From: Bhargavaea cecembensis
Lineage (GTDB): Bacteria > Bacillota > Bacilli > Bacillales_A > Planococcaceae
DNA length: 64,000 nt
Reading direction: 5' to 3'
NCBI RefSeq assembly: GCF_001619585.1
Contig: NZ_LQNT01000011.1
Location: forward strand, 62,001-126,000
Of the stretch, positions 34,820 through 43,928 are shown piece after piece. The first letter of the stretch is position 1. Each line of letters opens with the position of its first letter. The notes below the pieces were generated by a model that did not search any database, was not told where the DNA came from, and saw nothing but the letters and a program-made list of their open reading frames with translations. A program made the translations under genes and the position numbers.

Positions 34820-35881
34820 TTGAACACCACCCATGCGTCCGACAGAAAGCGGACGATTATATATGTAGCCATCTTCCTGCTCGTTGCCATTATCGGCCTT
34901 GCTTATGTAAAGTGGCTTCCATATGTTGATAAAAGCATCACCGCCATCACGACCCAGTCAATCGGTGATTCGATTCTCGGGGATCCGGCAGATGCCGGAA
35001 CATTCTCCTGGGAAAGCACATGGTCTTACACGGTCACGTACTTCCTGGCGGTCTGGAAAGCGGCTGTTCTCGGGATTGTCCTCGGTTCGCTCGTCCAGGT
35101 GCTGATTCCGTCGGACTGGCTTCTGCGCACTCTCGGAAAGACATCATTCGGCAGTACGGCCATCGGCGGCCTGACGAGCCTTCCGGGCATGATGTGCACC
35201 TGCTGTGCGGCCCCCGTGGCAGCAGGCCTCCGGAAAAAGAACGTCTCAATCGGAGCGGCCCTTGCTTTCTGGCTCGGCAATCCCGTCCTGAACCCGGCCG
35301 TCCTCATCTTCATGACGTTCGTCCTTTCCTGGGAATTCACGCTGCTCCGTGCCGTATTCGGCATCGTGCTCGTATTCGGAATCAGCTACCTGGCGAACCG
35401 CTTCGCCCCTCAGCCGGCTCCGGAAGAACTCGCCCGGAAGGTGGAAGAAGCGGAAACGGCGCTTGCACCGGAAGAAGGAAGCTTCCTTTCACGCTGGCTA
35501 AAGAGCATGGGCAGGTTGGCACTCTTCATTATCCCGGCCTACTTTATCTCGGTTCTGCTCATTGCGGCAGTCCGCCCATGGCTCTTCCCGCTGCTTGACA
35601 GCGCATCCGGGAACACGCTGCTCATGATCCTGCTCTTCGCGATCGGCGGCATGCTGTTCGTCATCCCGACCGCCGCGGAAATCCCGATCATCCAAACTTT
35701 CATGTCCGCCGGGCTTGGCACCGGACCTGCCGCCGCCCTTCTTATCACCCTGCCGGCCATCAGCCTGCCGTCACTGATCCTCGTCTCCGGCGCGTTCCCG
35801 AGGAAAGTCCTCTGGTTCGTCGCCGGAGCGGTCATCCTGCTCGGCGTCCTATGCGGGCTCGTCGGCATGTGGGTACTGTAA
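34820..35881 (+). CDS. YraQ-family (UPF0718) permease
   Basis: The protein has 353 residues and starts with TTG after AGGAGGTCCTGAACG. About eight hydrophobic segments are present. The conserved family motif MMCTCCAAPVAAGLRKK (residues about 124-140) contains a CxCC-type cysteine group, and a second copy-like region is PTAAEIPIIQTFMSAGLG. Members are permeases of uncertain substrate, sometimes linked to metal or arsenic detoxification. A soluble loop (about 195-225) is charged. Confidence 0.85.
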   Translation: MNTTHASDRKRTIIYVAIFLLVAIIGLAYVKWLPYVDKSITAITTQSIGDSILGDPADAGTFSWESTWSYTVTYFLAVWKAAVLGIVLGSLVQVLIPSDWLLRTLGKTSFGSTAIGGLTSLPGMMCTCCAAPVAAGLRKKNVSIGAALAFWLGNPVLNPAVLIFMTFVLSWEFTLLRAVFGIVLVFGISYLANRFAPQPAPEELARKVEEAETALAPEEGSFLSRWLKSMGRLALFIIPAYFISVLLIAAVRPWLFPLLDSASGNTLLMILLFAIGGMLFVIPTAAEIPIIQTFMSAGLGTGPAAALLITLPAISLPSLILVSGAFPRKVLWFVAGAVILLGVLCGLVGMWVL

Positions 35882-35910
35882 TAGTGGATCGTAGTGTTAT
35901 GAGTTAATGG

Positions 35911-35943
35911 AAATCCCGCTCCGGGTGACGGAGCGGGATTTTT
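35911..35943 (+). terminator. Intrinsic terminator of the YraQ gene
   Basis: AATCCCGCTCCG pairs with CGGAGCGGGATT, followed by TTT. Confidence 0.85.
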
Positions 35944-35956
35944 GATTGGGGCACTC

Positions 35957-36156
35957 CTTAATCCATATCGGGGGGCTCTTACTCCAAGTCAGGGGCACCT
36001 TACTCCATATTGGCAGCTCTTACTCCAAATTAGGCAGCCTTACTCCAAATCTGACGGTCTTGCTTCAAATCTCCGGCCCTTGTTACAACTCGCCGGCCCT
36101 TATTGCAACTCCACACTCCTTATTGCAACTCCTCCCCTTATGCCGACTCCCATCCC
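35957..36156. repeat. Short-period intergenic array D, about 10 units of 20-21 nt
   Basis: Units begin at 35957, 35978, 35999, 36019, 36039, 36059, 36079, 36099, 36119 and 36137. The first two are 21 nt, the next six 20 nt, then one of 18 nt. The core changes gradually from CTTACTCCAWAT in the left units to CTTATTGCAACT in the right ones, so neighbours are the most alike. The array fills the gap between two convergent terminators. No gene is seen in 35882-36206. Confidence 0.88.
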
Positions 36157-36161
36157 ATAAG

Positions 36162-36193
36162 AAAAACCCGCTGCCTTCCCGGCAGCGGGTTTC
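36162..36193 (-). terminator. Intrinsic terminator of the peptide transport operon
   Basis: AACCCGCTGCC pairs with GGCAGCGGGTT; a T run follows on the minus strand. Confidence 0.85.
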
Positions 36194-36206
36194 AGAGTTT
36201 CTTCTA

Positions 36207-37244
36207 TTAAAAAGATGCGGTTTCCATGTAGTTTGGTTTGAGCAGTCCGCTTTCGATCTCTTCGACGAAGTGGCAGGCGGCTTCGTGGCCCTGTTTCATG
36301 CCATCGTGTGTTTTGAGTTCAGGCACGTCGACACGGCATTTATCCTGGGCAAACGGGCATCGGGTGTGGAAGCGGCAGCCCGTCGGCGGGTCGATCGGAG
36401 AAGGCACGTCGCCCCGGAGGACGATGTGTTCCCGCTCCCGCTCCGGATCCGGCACAGGAATGGCTGACAGGAGCGCCTTCGTATACGGGTGTTTCGGGCT
36501 ATCGAAGATCGAGTGCTTGTCCCCGATCTCCATGATTTTCCCGAGGTACATGACGATCACGCGGTCCGAAATATGGCGGACGACGCCGAGGTCGTGGGAG
36601 ATGAACAGATAGGTCAGACCATACTCATCCTGCAGCTCTTCCAGCAGGTTCAGCACCTGGGCCTGGATGGAGACGTCCAGCGCCGAAACGGCTTCGTCAC
36701 AGATGATGAGTTTCGGATTCACCGACAGCGCACGGGCGATGCCGATCCGCTGGCGCTGGCCGCCCGAGAATTCGTGCGGATAGCGGTCCGCCTGGCTGCC
36801 GTTCAGCCCAACCGTCTCCAACAGTTCGATGATCCGCTTGCGGCGTTCCTTCCTCGGCAGCACGTTCTGGATTTCCATCGCTTCGTTGAGGACATCCGAG
36901 ATCGACTGGCGCGGGTTGATCGAGGCATACGGGTCCTGGAAGATGATCTGGAGATCCTTCCGGTATTTCCGCATTTCCGATGTGGACAGGGAAGCAAGGT
37001 CGGTGCCTTCGAAGTACACCTTGCCGTCAGACGGCTCCTCAAGTCGCAGGATGGCGCGGCCGGTTGTGGATTTCCCGCACCCGGATTCACCGACGATGCT
37101 GACGGTTTCTCCCTCATAGACAGTGAAGCTGATATCATCGACTGCCTTGACATGGTTGACCGTGCGGCCGAAGAAGCCGCCCTTGATCGGGAAGTGCTGC
37201 TTCAGTCCTTCAACCTTGAGCAATTCTCTTTTCTCCAAAGACAT
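36207..37244 (-). CDS. oppF: Oligopeptide ABC transporter ATPase OppF/AppF
   Basis: The start is the ATG at 37244 after AAGGAGGTGG; the frame is open to 37430 inside oppD, without support. The 345-residue ATPase has Walker A GESGCGKSTT, signature FSGGQRQRIGIARAL, Walker B LIICDEAVSALD and a C-terminal oligopeptide-type extension with cysteines (CRFHTRCPFAQDKC). It pairs with OppD and overlaps its gene by 35 bp. Confidence 0.93.
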   Translation of the reverse strand: MSLEKRELLKVEGLKQHFPIKGGFFGRTVNHVKAVDDISFTVYEGETVSIVGESGCGKSTTGRAILRLEEPSDGKVYFEGTDLASLSTSEMRKYRKDLQIIFQDPYASINPRQSISDVLNEAMEIQNVLPRKERRKRIIELLETVGLNGSQADRYPHEFSGGQRQRIGIARALSVNPKLIICDEAVSALDVSIQAQVLNLLEELQDEYGLTYLFISHDLGVVRHISDRVIVMYLGKIMEIGDKHSIFDSPKHPYTKALLSAIPVPDPEREREHIVLRGDVPSPIDPPTGCRFHTRCPFAQDKCRVDVPELKTHDGMKQGHEAACHFVEEIESGLLKPNYMETASF

Positions 37245-38235
37245 CCACCTCCTTCGGCCCTGGCCATTCTTCATCATAGATCCAGCAGCGTACCTGGTTG
37301 CCTTCCCCGTCATCAAACAGATCAGGCAGTTTTTCGCGGCACAGGTCTGTTGCCGCCGGGCAGCGCGGCGAGAACCGGCAGCCTTTCGGCATATTGAACG
37401 GTGACGGAACGATGCCATGGATCGGGACAAGTTTTTCCTGATCCGCGTCAGGACGCGGCAGCGATTTCAGCAGGCCGACCGTATACGGATGACGCGGCTT
37501 GCGGAACAGTGTCCGCACATCGCTGTATTCAACCACCTGTCCGGCATACATGACCGCGACATAATCGCACGTTTCCGCAACGACGCCGAGGTCGTGGGTG
37601 ATGAGAATCACAGACATGCCGAGGCGATTCTGAAGATCCCTTATGAGGCCCAGAATCTGTGCCTGGATTGTCACGTCGAGCGCGGTTGTCGGCTCGTCCG
37701 CGACCAGAACCTCCGGATTGCAGGCCAGGGCCATCGCGATCATGACACGCTGGCGCATCCCGCCGGACAGTTCATAAGGATATTGCGTGACACGCTTTTC
37801 CGGAGATGGGATGCCGACCAGCTTCAGCAGGTCGACGGATTTGGCCATTGCCTGTTTTTTATTCATGCCCTGGTGAGTCGTTAGGGATTCCGAAATCTGC
37901 TGGCCGACCGTGAAGACCGGGTTCAGTGAAGTCATCGGTTCCTGGAAAATCATCGAGATCTGGTTTCCCCGGATGCTCCGCATTTTCTTTTCCGAGAAAT
38001 CAAGGAGATTCTCGCCTTTATAACGGATTTCACCGTCGACCACTTTGCCGTTTTCCGCAAGGAGCCGAAGGATCGACAGAGAAGTGATACTCTTGCCGGA
38101 CCCCGACTCGCCTACGATTCCTAATGTTTTACCTTTCGGGACGGAGAAGCTCACGCCGTCAACGGCTTTGACTTCCCCCTCGTCCGTGAAGAAAGAGGTG
38201 CGCAGGCCGCGCACATCCAAAATCGTTTCTTCCAA
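37210..38235 (-). CDS. oppD: Oligopeptide ABC transporter ATPase OppD
   Basis: The 341-residue ATPase shows Walker A GESGSGKS, signature [15 protein letters not shown], Walker [13 protein letters not shown] and the C-terminal cysteine motif [14 protein letters not shown]. It energises uptake of peptides together with OppF. It is the third gene of the minus-strand operon C-B-D-F, 36 bp after oppB. Confidence 0.94.
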   Translation of the reverse strand: MEETILDVRGLRTSFFTDEGEVKAVDGVSFSVPKGKTLGIVGESGSGKSITSLSILRLLAENGKVVDGEIRYKGENLLDFSEKKMRSIRGNQISMIFQEPMTSLNPVFTVGQQISESLTTHQGMNKKQAMAKSVDLLKLVGIPSPEKRVTQYPYELSGGMRQRVMIAMALACNPEVLVADEPTTALDVTIQAQILGLIRDLQNRLGMSVILITHDLGVVAETCDYVAVMYAGQVVEYSDVRTLFRKPRHPYTVGLLKSLPRPDADQEKLVPIHGIVPSPFNMPKGCRFSPRCPAATDLCREKLPDLFDDGEGNQVRCWIYDEEWPGPKEVDVFGEKRIAQG

Positions 38236-38271
38236 TTGTTCTTTCCTCCTTAGGCCGTTGGCCGGGACCGA

Positions 38272-39213
38272 TCAGTTCAGGTCGATCCGCTTGTTGAGCA
38301 ATTTATATGAGATATCTACGATCAGGTTAACGAAGACGAACAGGACTGAGAGGACCAGTACGGCACCTTGAACAATCGGGAAGTCCCGCTGGGTGATGGC
38401 CTGTACCGTCAGACGGCCCATGCCGTTGATGGCGAAGATCGTCTCTGTCAGGACCGCGCCGCCGAGGAAGCCGCCGAATTCAAGGCCGACAACCGTGACG
38501 ACCGGGATGAGTGCGTTCTTGAGCGCGTGCCGGTACGTGACGATTCGGTCGGTGAGGCCCTTGGCCCGTGCAGTCCGGATATAGTCCTGGTTGATGACTT
38601 CAAGCATCGAAGACCGGGTCATGCGGGCGATGATCGCCGCGCCGCCCGTTCCGAGCGTGATGACCGGCAGGATGACCTGCCGCCAGCTGTCGCCCCAGCC
38701 GGACGGGCGCAACTTCGCCCACTCCGGCAGCCAGTCCCCGCCGATGGCGAACCAGTCGATGAGCACAAGGCCAAGCCAGAAGTTCGGCATGGACAGGCCG
38801 AACAGCGCGACAATCATGATGGCCGTGTCGGCCAGCGTATAGCGCCGGACGGCCGAGATGATCCCCGCCATCAGTCCGAGGAAGACGGCGAGGACGGTGG
38901 CATAGAATGATAATTCCACCGTGACCCAGAAGCGGGCTGCGATCTCATCCGAAACGGCACGGCCGCTCCGGACGGAATTGCCGAGGTCGCCCTGAAGGAC
39001 GCCACTCATATAGTTGAAGTATTGGACATGAATCGGGTCATTCAGGCCGAGCCGTTCCTCAATCTGTCTGACTGTCTGCTCCGATGCACCTTCCCCTGCG
39101 ATGATCTGGGCCGGGTTGCCCGGGATCAGATGCATCAGGGAGAAGACGAGAATGGAGACACCGATGAGCACCGGAATGGTCTGAAGGACCCGCCGGATGA
39201 TGTATTTTAGCAT
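38272..39213 (-). CDS. oppB: Peptide ABC transporter permease, OppB/DppB type
   Basis: The 313-residue protein opens MLKYIIRRVLQTIPVLIGVS, typical of B-type permeases of peptide/nickel transporters, with six hydrophobic segments and the EAA loop near ARAKGLTDRIVTYRHALKNA. It forms the pore with the OppC-type partner encoded 16 bp upstream. Confidence 0.93.
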   Translation of the reverse strand: MLKYIIRRVLQTIPVLIGVSILVFSLMHLIPGNPAQIIAGEGASEQTVRQIEERLGLNDPIHVQYFNYMSGVLQGDLGNSVRSGRAVSDEIAARFWVTVELSFYATVLAVFLGLMAGIISAVRRYTLADTAIMIVALFGLSMPNFWLGLVLIDWFAIGGDWLPEWAKLRPSGWGDSWRQVILPVITLGTGGAAIIARMTRSSMLEVINQDYIRTARAKGLTDRIVTYRHALKNALIPVVTVVGLEFGGFLGGAVLTETIFAINGMGRLTVQAITQRDFPIVQGAVLVLSVLFVFVNLIVDISYKLLNKRIDLN

Positions 39214-39228
39214 TTCGCTTCTCCCTCC

Positions 39229-40122
39229 TTATTTGTTCGCTTTCGGGTCAAGCGCATCGCGCAGCCCGTCACCGAAGATATTGAATGCAAGTACGACGAG
39301 GACGATGGCGATCCCCGGAATCAGAATCATGTGCGGCGACTCCGCCATGTACGAACGTCCGGCAGAGAGCATCGCGCCCCACTCCGGTGTCGGCGGCTGC
39401 GCGCCGAGGCCGAGGAATGACAGTCCGGCGGCAGTCAGGACCGCAGTCGCGATTCGGAGCGTTGCCTGGACGATGATCGGTGACAGAACGTTCGGCAGGA
39501 CGTGCTTGAAGATGATTCTGAAGTCGGAAGCACCGAGCGCCCTCATGGCGTCGATATATTCAAGTTTCCGGACCGACAGAGTGGATCCGCGCACGATCCG
39601 CGCAAAAGCCGGGACCGAGAAAATCCCGATTGCGATGATCATGTTCTGGATGCTGCCGCCGAGTACACTCACGATGGCGAGCGCGAGGAGAATCCCCGGG
39701 AAGGCTAACAGGACGTCCATCAGACGCATGATGACCGTATCAATTTTACCGCCATAATAACCGGCAATAATTCCGAACAGGACACCAATGATTCCGCCGA
39801 TCATCACCGAGACGAACCCGACAATCAGTGTCAGGCCCGTCCCGTAGATAATCCTGGAAAAGATGTCTCGCCCATAGTTGTCAGTCCCGAACCAGTGCTC
39901 CGCGGACGGAGGCTGGAGCTTGTTGGTGATGTCCGTGGCGTTCGGGTCTGTGTTGACAAGCATCGGCCCGAAGATGGCCACCAAGATGAAAAACAGCACA
40001 ACAATCCCGCCTACAAGGGCCGACTTGTTCTTTTTGAACCGTTTCCAAAAGCCCTTGTAGAGTTCGAGACGAGGATTGTAAGCCTTTTCACTCCCGGTGG
40101 CTCCGGCTGTTTGCTCAGACAT
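39229..40122 (-). CDS. oppC: Peptide ABC transporter permease, OppC/DppC type
   Basis: The start is the ATG at 40122 (GAAAGAGGGA box); the frame is open to 40314 but runs through AT-rich promoter sequence. The 297-residue protein has a cytoplasmic N-terminus, six hydrophobic segments and the C-type signatures WFGTDNYGRDIFSRIIYGT and MRALGASDFRIIFKHVLPNV. It is the first gene of the operon and is divergent from the binding-protein genes. Confidence 0.93.
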   Translation of the reverse strand: MSEQTAGATGSEKAYNPRLELYKGFWKRFKKNKSALVGGIVVLFFILVAIFGPMLVNTDPNATDITNKLQPPSAEHWFGTDNYGRDIFSRIIYGTGLTLIVGFVSVMIGGIIGVLFGIIAGYYGGKIDTVIMRLMDVLLAFPGILLALAIVSVLGGSIQNMIIAIGIFSVPAFARIVRGSTLSVRKLEYIDAMRALGASDFRIIFKHVLPNVLSPIIVQATLRIATAVLTAAGLSFLGLGAQPPTPEWGAMLSAGRSYMAESPHMILIPGIAIVLVVLAFNIFGDGLRDALDPKANK

Positions 40123-40354
40123 AGTAATCCCTCTTTCCCCAAGACGGCAATGAAATTCCGCCTTTTTCTCAATATCTATAATCGATAGTCTACCATGAAT
40201 AGTGCAAATTCGACACATGAATTTAAATACGGAAAAGTACAAAAATATAATAATTTTTGATACTATTAAATTACCTTTTTCCTCTCTACTGGGTTGAAGC
40301 GCGAAAGAGTTCATACATTTATATCAACTCTATAGCGTTTTCACCGGGCGGCTA

Positions 40355-40383
40355 TTGTCATCAACATTTTGATATGGTATATT
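40355..40383 (+). promoter_or_regulatory. Promoter of the first binding-protein gene
   Basis: TTGTCA and TATATT are spaced 17 bp; the start point would fall near 40390. The rest of the 40123-40444 gap is AT-rich and must also carry the divergent oppC promoter, which I could not fix. Confidence 0.6.
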
Positions 40384-40391
40384 CTTTCTGA

Positions 40392-40415
40392 ATATTGCGG
40401 TCGATTGCGCAATAT
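40392..40415 (+). promoter_or_regulatory. Inverted repeat at the transcript start of the first binding-protein gene
   Basis: ATATTGCG (40392-40399) and CGCAATAT (40408-40415) are perfect inverted copies with an 8-nt spacer. They lie between the -10 box and the GGGGGAG ribosome binding site, a position suited to a repressor operator or a 5' hairpin. Confidence 0.55.
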
Positions 40416-40444
40416 CAAAACAACATAATAGGGGGAGAATTTGC

Positions 40445-42073
40445 ATGAAGAATAAGCGCAGCTCATTGTTGCTCTTGATCCTGCTGCTCGTCGTCTCCAT
40501 GTTCCTCGCGGCGTGTGCCGGCGGCGGAGATGACAGCGCTTCCGACAGTGGCACTGATAACGGCAGCAAGGACGAAGAGGGCACAACTGAAGGCGGCGGC
40601 GAAGGCGGCGACCTCATTCTCGCAGTCCTTTCCGATGCTTCTTCGCTTGATCCGGCCGGATCAAACGATGTTCCGTCCTCCAACATCCAGGCGAATGTTT
40701 TTGAAACTCTTGTCAACCGCAACGATGACAACGAGATCGAGCCTGGCCTTGCGACGGAATGGAACGCAATCGACGACACAACTTGGGAGTTCAAGCTCCA
40801 GGAAGGCGTTAAATTCCATGACGGCGAAGAGTTCAACGCAGAAGCAGTCAAGAAAAGCCTTGACCGCGTACGCGATCCTGAAATCGCATCTCCTCGCTTC
40901 TTCCTCTTCGAGATGATTGAGAGCGTGGATGTCGTGGACGACTACACTGTCCAGATCAAGACAGCGTATCCGTTCGCACCGCTTCTTGCCCACCTGTCCC
41001 ATAACGGCGGCAGCATCATCAGCCCTAAGTCCATCGAAGAGGACTACGCGGCTATGGAAAACGGCGAAGAACCGGGTTCCGTCATCTCCGAGAACCCTGT
41101 AGGCACCGGCTTCTTCAAGTTTGAAAGCTGGAACCCAGGTTCCGAGGTCAAACTCGTGAAAAACGAAGACTACTGGAACGAACCGGCAAAGGTCGACTCC
41201 GTCACATTCAAGGTCGTCCCTGAAGCAGCGACACGTGTAGCCGAGCTCGAAACAGGCAACGCACACATCATCGACCCGGTTCAGCCGAATGAAGTTCAGC
41301 AGATCAACGATTCCGGCAACGGAACGGTCCACCAAAAGCCATCTTCGAGCCTCTCGTATATCGGCTTCAATACGGAAAAAGAACCTTTCAACGACGTTCG
41401 CGTGCGCCAGGCGATCTCGATGCTCGTAAACAAGGAAGACATCATCTCCGGCATTTACGAAGGCTTCGGCATCCCGGCGAAAGGTCCTCTGGCACCTGGA
41501 ATCTTCGGCTATAACGAAGACGCCAAGCCGATCGAGTACAATGTTGAAGAAGCGAAAAAGCTGCTTGAAGAAGCCGGCTACGCTGACGGCTTCTCTACAA
41601 GCATCTGGACGAACGACAACCCGCAGCGCGTCGACGCAGCGGTCCTTCTCCAGCAAGAGCTGAAGAAAGTCAATATCGAAGTCAAGATCGAACAAATGGA
41701 ATTCGGTACGTACCTCGACCAGACGGCTGCCGGCGAGCATGACATGTTCATCCTCGGCTGGTCCAACCCGACAGGCGATGCGGACTACGGCATGTATGCC
41801 CTCTTCCACTCGTCGCAGAAGGGTGACCCGGGCAACCGCTCGTTCTACGAGAACCCTGAAGTCGACAAACTCCTTGACGAAGGCCGCCAGGAAACAGATC
41901 CTGAAGCCCGCCAGGAAATCTACAACAAGGTTCAGGAACACCTGATCGAAGACGCACCGATGGTCTACATCCACCACCAGGAATACCTGACAGGCCTTGC
42001 AAATGGCGTCGAAGGCTTTGATATCGACACTTCCGGTATCTACCAGCTGAAGAACGTCACTCTGTCCGAGTAA
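40445..42073 (+). CDS. Peptide-binding lipoprotein, SBP family 5, copy 1
   Basis: The 542-residue precursor has a lipoprotein signal ending LAAC, with Cys24 lipidated, followed by a long G/S/D/E-rich linker. The solute-binding protein family 5 signature is in the region FKLQEGVKFHDGEEFNAEAV near residues 118-137. It delivers peptides or a related solute to the OppBCDF complex encoded divergently. A closely similar paralogue follows. Confidence 0.92.
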   Translation: MKNKRSSLLLLILLLVVSMFLAACAGGGDDSASDSGTDNGSKDEEGTTEGGGEGGDLILAVLSDASSLDPAGSNDVPSSNIQANVFETLVNRNDDNEIEPGLATEWNAIDDTTWEFKLQEGVKFHDGEEFNAEAVKKSLDRVRDPEIASPRFFLFEMIESVDVVDDYTVQIKTAYPFAPLLAHLSHNGGSIISPKSIEEDYAAMENGEEPGSVISENPVGTGFFKFESWNPGSEVKLVKNEDYWNEPAKVDSVTFKVVPEAATRVAELETGNAHIIDPVQPNEVQQINDSGNGTVHQKPSSSLSYIGFNTEKEPFNDVRVRQAISMLVNKEDIISGIYEGFGIPAKGPLAPGIFGYNEDAKPIEYNVEEAKKLLEEAGYADGFSTSIWTNDNPQRVDAAVLLQQELKKVNIEVKIEQMEFGTYLDQTAAGEHDMFILGWSNPTGDADYGMYALFHSSQKGDPGNRSFYENPEVDKLLDEGRQETDPEARQEIYNKVQEHLIEDAPMVYIHHQEYLTGLANGVEGFDIDTSGIYQLKNVTLSE

Positions 42074-42077
42074 TCCA

Positions 42078-42116
42078 AAAAGCGCCCTCCCGCAATTGCG
42101 GGAAGGCGCTTTTGTT
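42078..42116 (+). terminator. Intrinsic terminator between the two binding-protein genes
   Basis: AAAGCGCCTTCC-type stem (AAAAGCGCCCTCCCGC with GCGGGAAGGCGCTTTT) followed by GTTTTG. Confidence 0.8.
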
Positions 42117-42277
42117 TTGATAGGAGGAACTCATGAACTTTGCAGGTTTGCAAACGCTCTCTTCATTTTTGCCTGTTTATGGCCGGTGAATCCCTATTGT
42201 TCACCTCAAGTTTGTGTGATATATTTCAGAAATATCGCATTAGCCATAATTAGCGGTAAGAAAAGGGGGATTACACC

Positions 42278-43873
42278 ATGAGAAAAAAATCACATTTGCT
42301 CCTGATCCTGACTCTCGTACTGTCCATGTTCCTTGCGGCATGTGCAGGCGGCGGCCAGGAAGACACCGGCGCTGAAACCGGCAACGGTGATGACGGAACA
42401 GCTACAGGAGGCGACCTGGTCCTGGCAGTCCTGTCCGATGCTTCGACACTGGACCCACAGGGCTCGAACGATGTTCCGTCCAACAATATCCACAATAACC
42501 TGTTCGACACCCTTGTCGAACTGAACGAAGACAATGAAATCGTCCCAAGCCTGGCAACAGAATGGGATACGATCGATGAGACGACTTGGGAGTTCAAGCT
42601 CCGTGAAGGAGTCAAATTCCACGACGGCACAGACTTCACCGCTGAAGCGGTCAAGAAGACCTTCGACCGTGTACGCGACCCTGAAGTCGCATCCGGCAAG
42701 GCCTATCTGTATGAAATGATCGAGAGTGTTGAAGTCATCGACGATTACACCGTCCAGTTCAAGACAGCTTATCCGTTCTCTCCGCTCCTCTCCCACCTGT
42801 CCCACTCCGGCGGTGCCATCATCAGCCCCAAGCTGATCGATGAAGACTATGCCGCGATGGAAAACGGTGAAGAGCCGGGCTCGGCCATCAACCAGCATCC
42901 GGTCGGCACCGGATTCTTCAAGTTTGAAAGCTGGGATCCGGGCGTCGCAGTCAAGCTCGTGAATAACGAAGACTACTGGGACGGCGCGCCTAAGGTGGAC
43001 TCCGTCACGTTCAAGGTCATTCCTGAAAGCGCGACACGCCTTGCAGAACTTGAAACCGGAAATGCCCATATCATCGACCCGCTTCAGCCGAACGAAGTGG
43101 CACAGATCGAAAGCGGTGATTACGGAACCGTCAACACGCAGCTTTCCCGCGCCCTGTCGTTTGTCGGCTTCAACACAGAAAAAGAACCGTTCAATGATGT
43201 CCGCGTCCGCCAAGCCATCTCGATGATGATCGACAACGAAGAAATCGTGAACGGCATCTATGACGGACATGGTTTGCCGGCACACGGCCCGCTGGCCCCT
43301 GGCACCTTTGCCTACGATGAAAACATCGAAGGTCTCGGCTACAATCCGGAAGAAGCGAAAAAGCTGCTCGAGGAAGCGGGCTATGGCGATGGTTTCGAGA
43401 CGACCATCATCACCAATGACAACCCTCAGCGAATCGATATCGCCGTCCTCCTCCAGCAGAAGCTGAAGGAACTGAACATCGATGTCAAAGTCGAGCAGAT
43501 GGAGTTCGGCTCTTACCTCGAAACACTGACAGCAGGAGACCAGGACATGTACCAGCTGGGCTGGTCCAATGCGACCGGCGATGCTGACAATGGACTCTAC
43601 TCCCTCTTCCACTCTTCGCAGAAAGGGACAGGAGCGAACAAAGCATTCTACGGCAATGACGAAGTCGACAAGCTTCTGGATGCCGGCCGCGCGGAAATCG
43701 ATGAAGCGAAGCGCAAAGAGATCTACGACCAGCTTCAGCAGATTCTGATTGAGGAAGCTCCGATTTCCTATATTCACCATCAGGAGTACCTGACCGGTGT
43801 TGCCAACAATGTTAAAGGATTCAGCGTCGATCCTAGCGGCTACTATCAGCTGAAAGACGTCACGCTGAACTGA
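42278..43873 (+). CDS. Peptide-binding lipoprotein, SBP family 5, copy 2
   Basis: The 531-residue precursor has a lipobox LAAC with Cys22. It is highly similar along its length to the upstream copy (shared blocks such as LAVLSDAS, VKFHDG, PVGTGFFKFESW, LSFVGFNTEKEPFNDVRVRQ) and is clearly a tandem paralogue. The linker after the cysteine is shorter. A separate terminator between the copies and about 160 bp of leader suggest that it can be expressed on its own, perhaps with different ligand preference. Confidence 0.92.
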   Translation: MRKKSHLLLILTLVLSMFLAACAGGGQEDTGAETGNGDDGTATGGDLVLAVLSDASTLDPQGSNDVPSNNIHNNLFDTLVELNEDNEIVPSLATEWDTIDETTWEFKLREGVKFHDGTDFTAEAVKKTFDRVRDPEVASGKAYLYEMIESVEVIDDYTVQFKTAYPFSPLLSHLSHSGGAIISPKLIDEDYAAMENGEEPGSAINQHPVGTGFFKFESWDPGVAVKLVNNEDYWDGAPKVDSVTFKVIPESATRLAELETGNAHIIDPLQPNEVAQIESGDYGTVNTQLSRALSFVGFNTEKEPFNDVRVRQAISMMIDNEEIVNGIYDGHGLPAHGPLAPGTFAYDENIEGLGYNPEEAKKLLEEAGYGDGFETTIITNDNPQRIDIAVLLQQKLKELNIDVKVEQMEFGSYLETLTAGDQDMYQLGWSNATGDADNGLYSLFHSSQKGTGANKAFYGNDEVDKLLDAGRAEIDEAKRKEIYDQLQQILIEEAPISYIHHQEYLTGVANNVKGFSVDPSGYYQLKDVTLN

Positions 43874-43878
43874 TGATA

Positions 43879-43919
43879 CAGAAAACTCCCTCCCGTTTTT
43901 TTCGGGAGGGAGTTTTTTC
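43879..43919. terminator. Bidirectional terminator
   Basis: AAAACTCCCTCCCG pairs with CGGGAGGGAGTTTT, with A and T runs on both sides, between the convergent binding-protein and hflX genes. Confidence 0.85.
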
Positions 43920-43928
43920 TGTTGCAAA

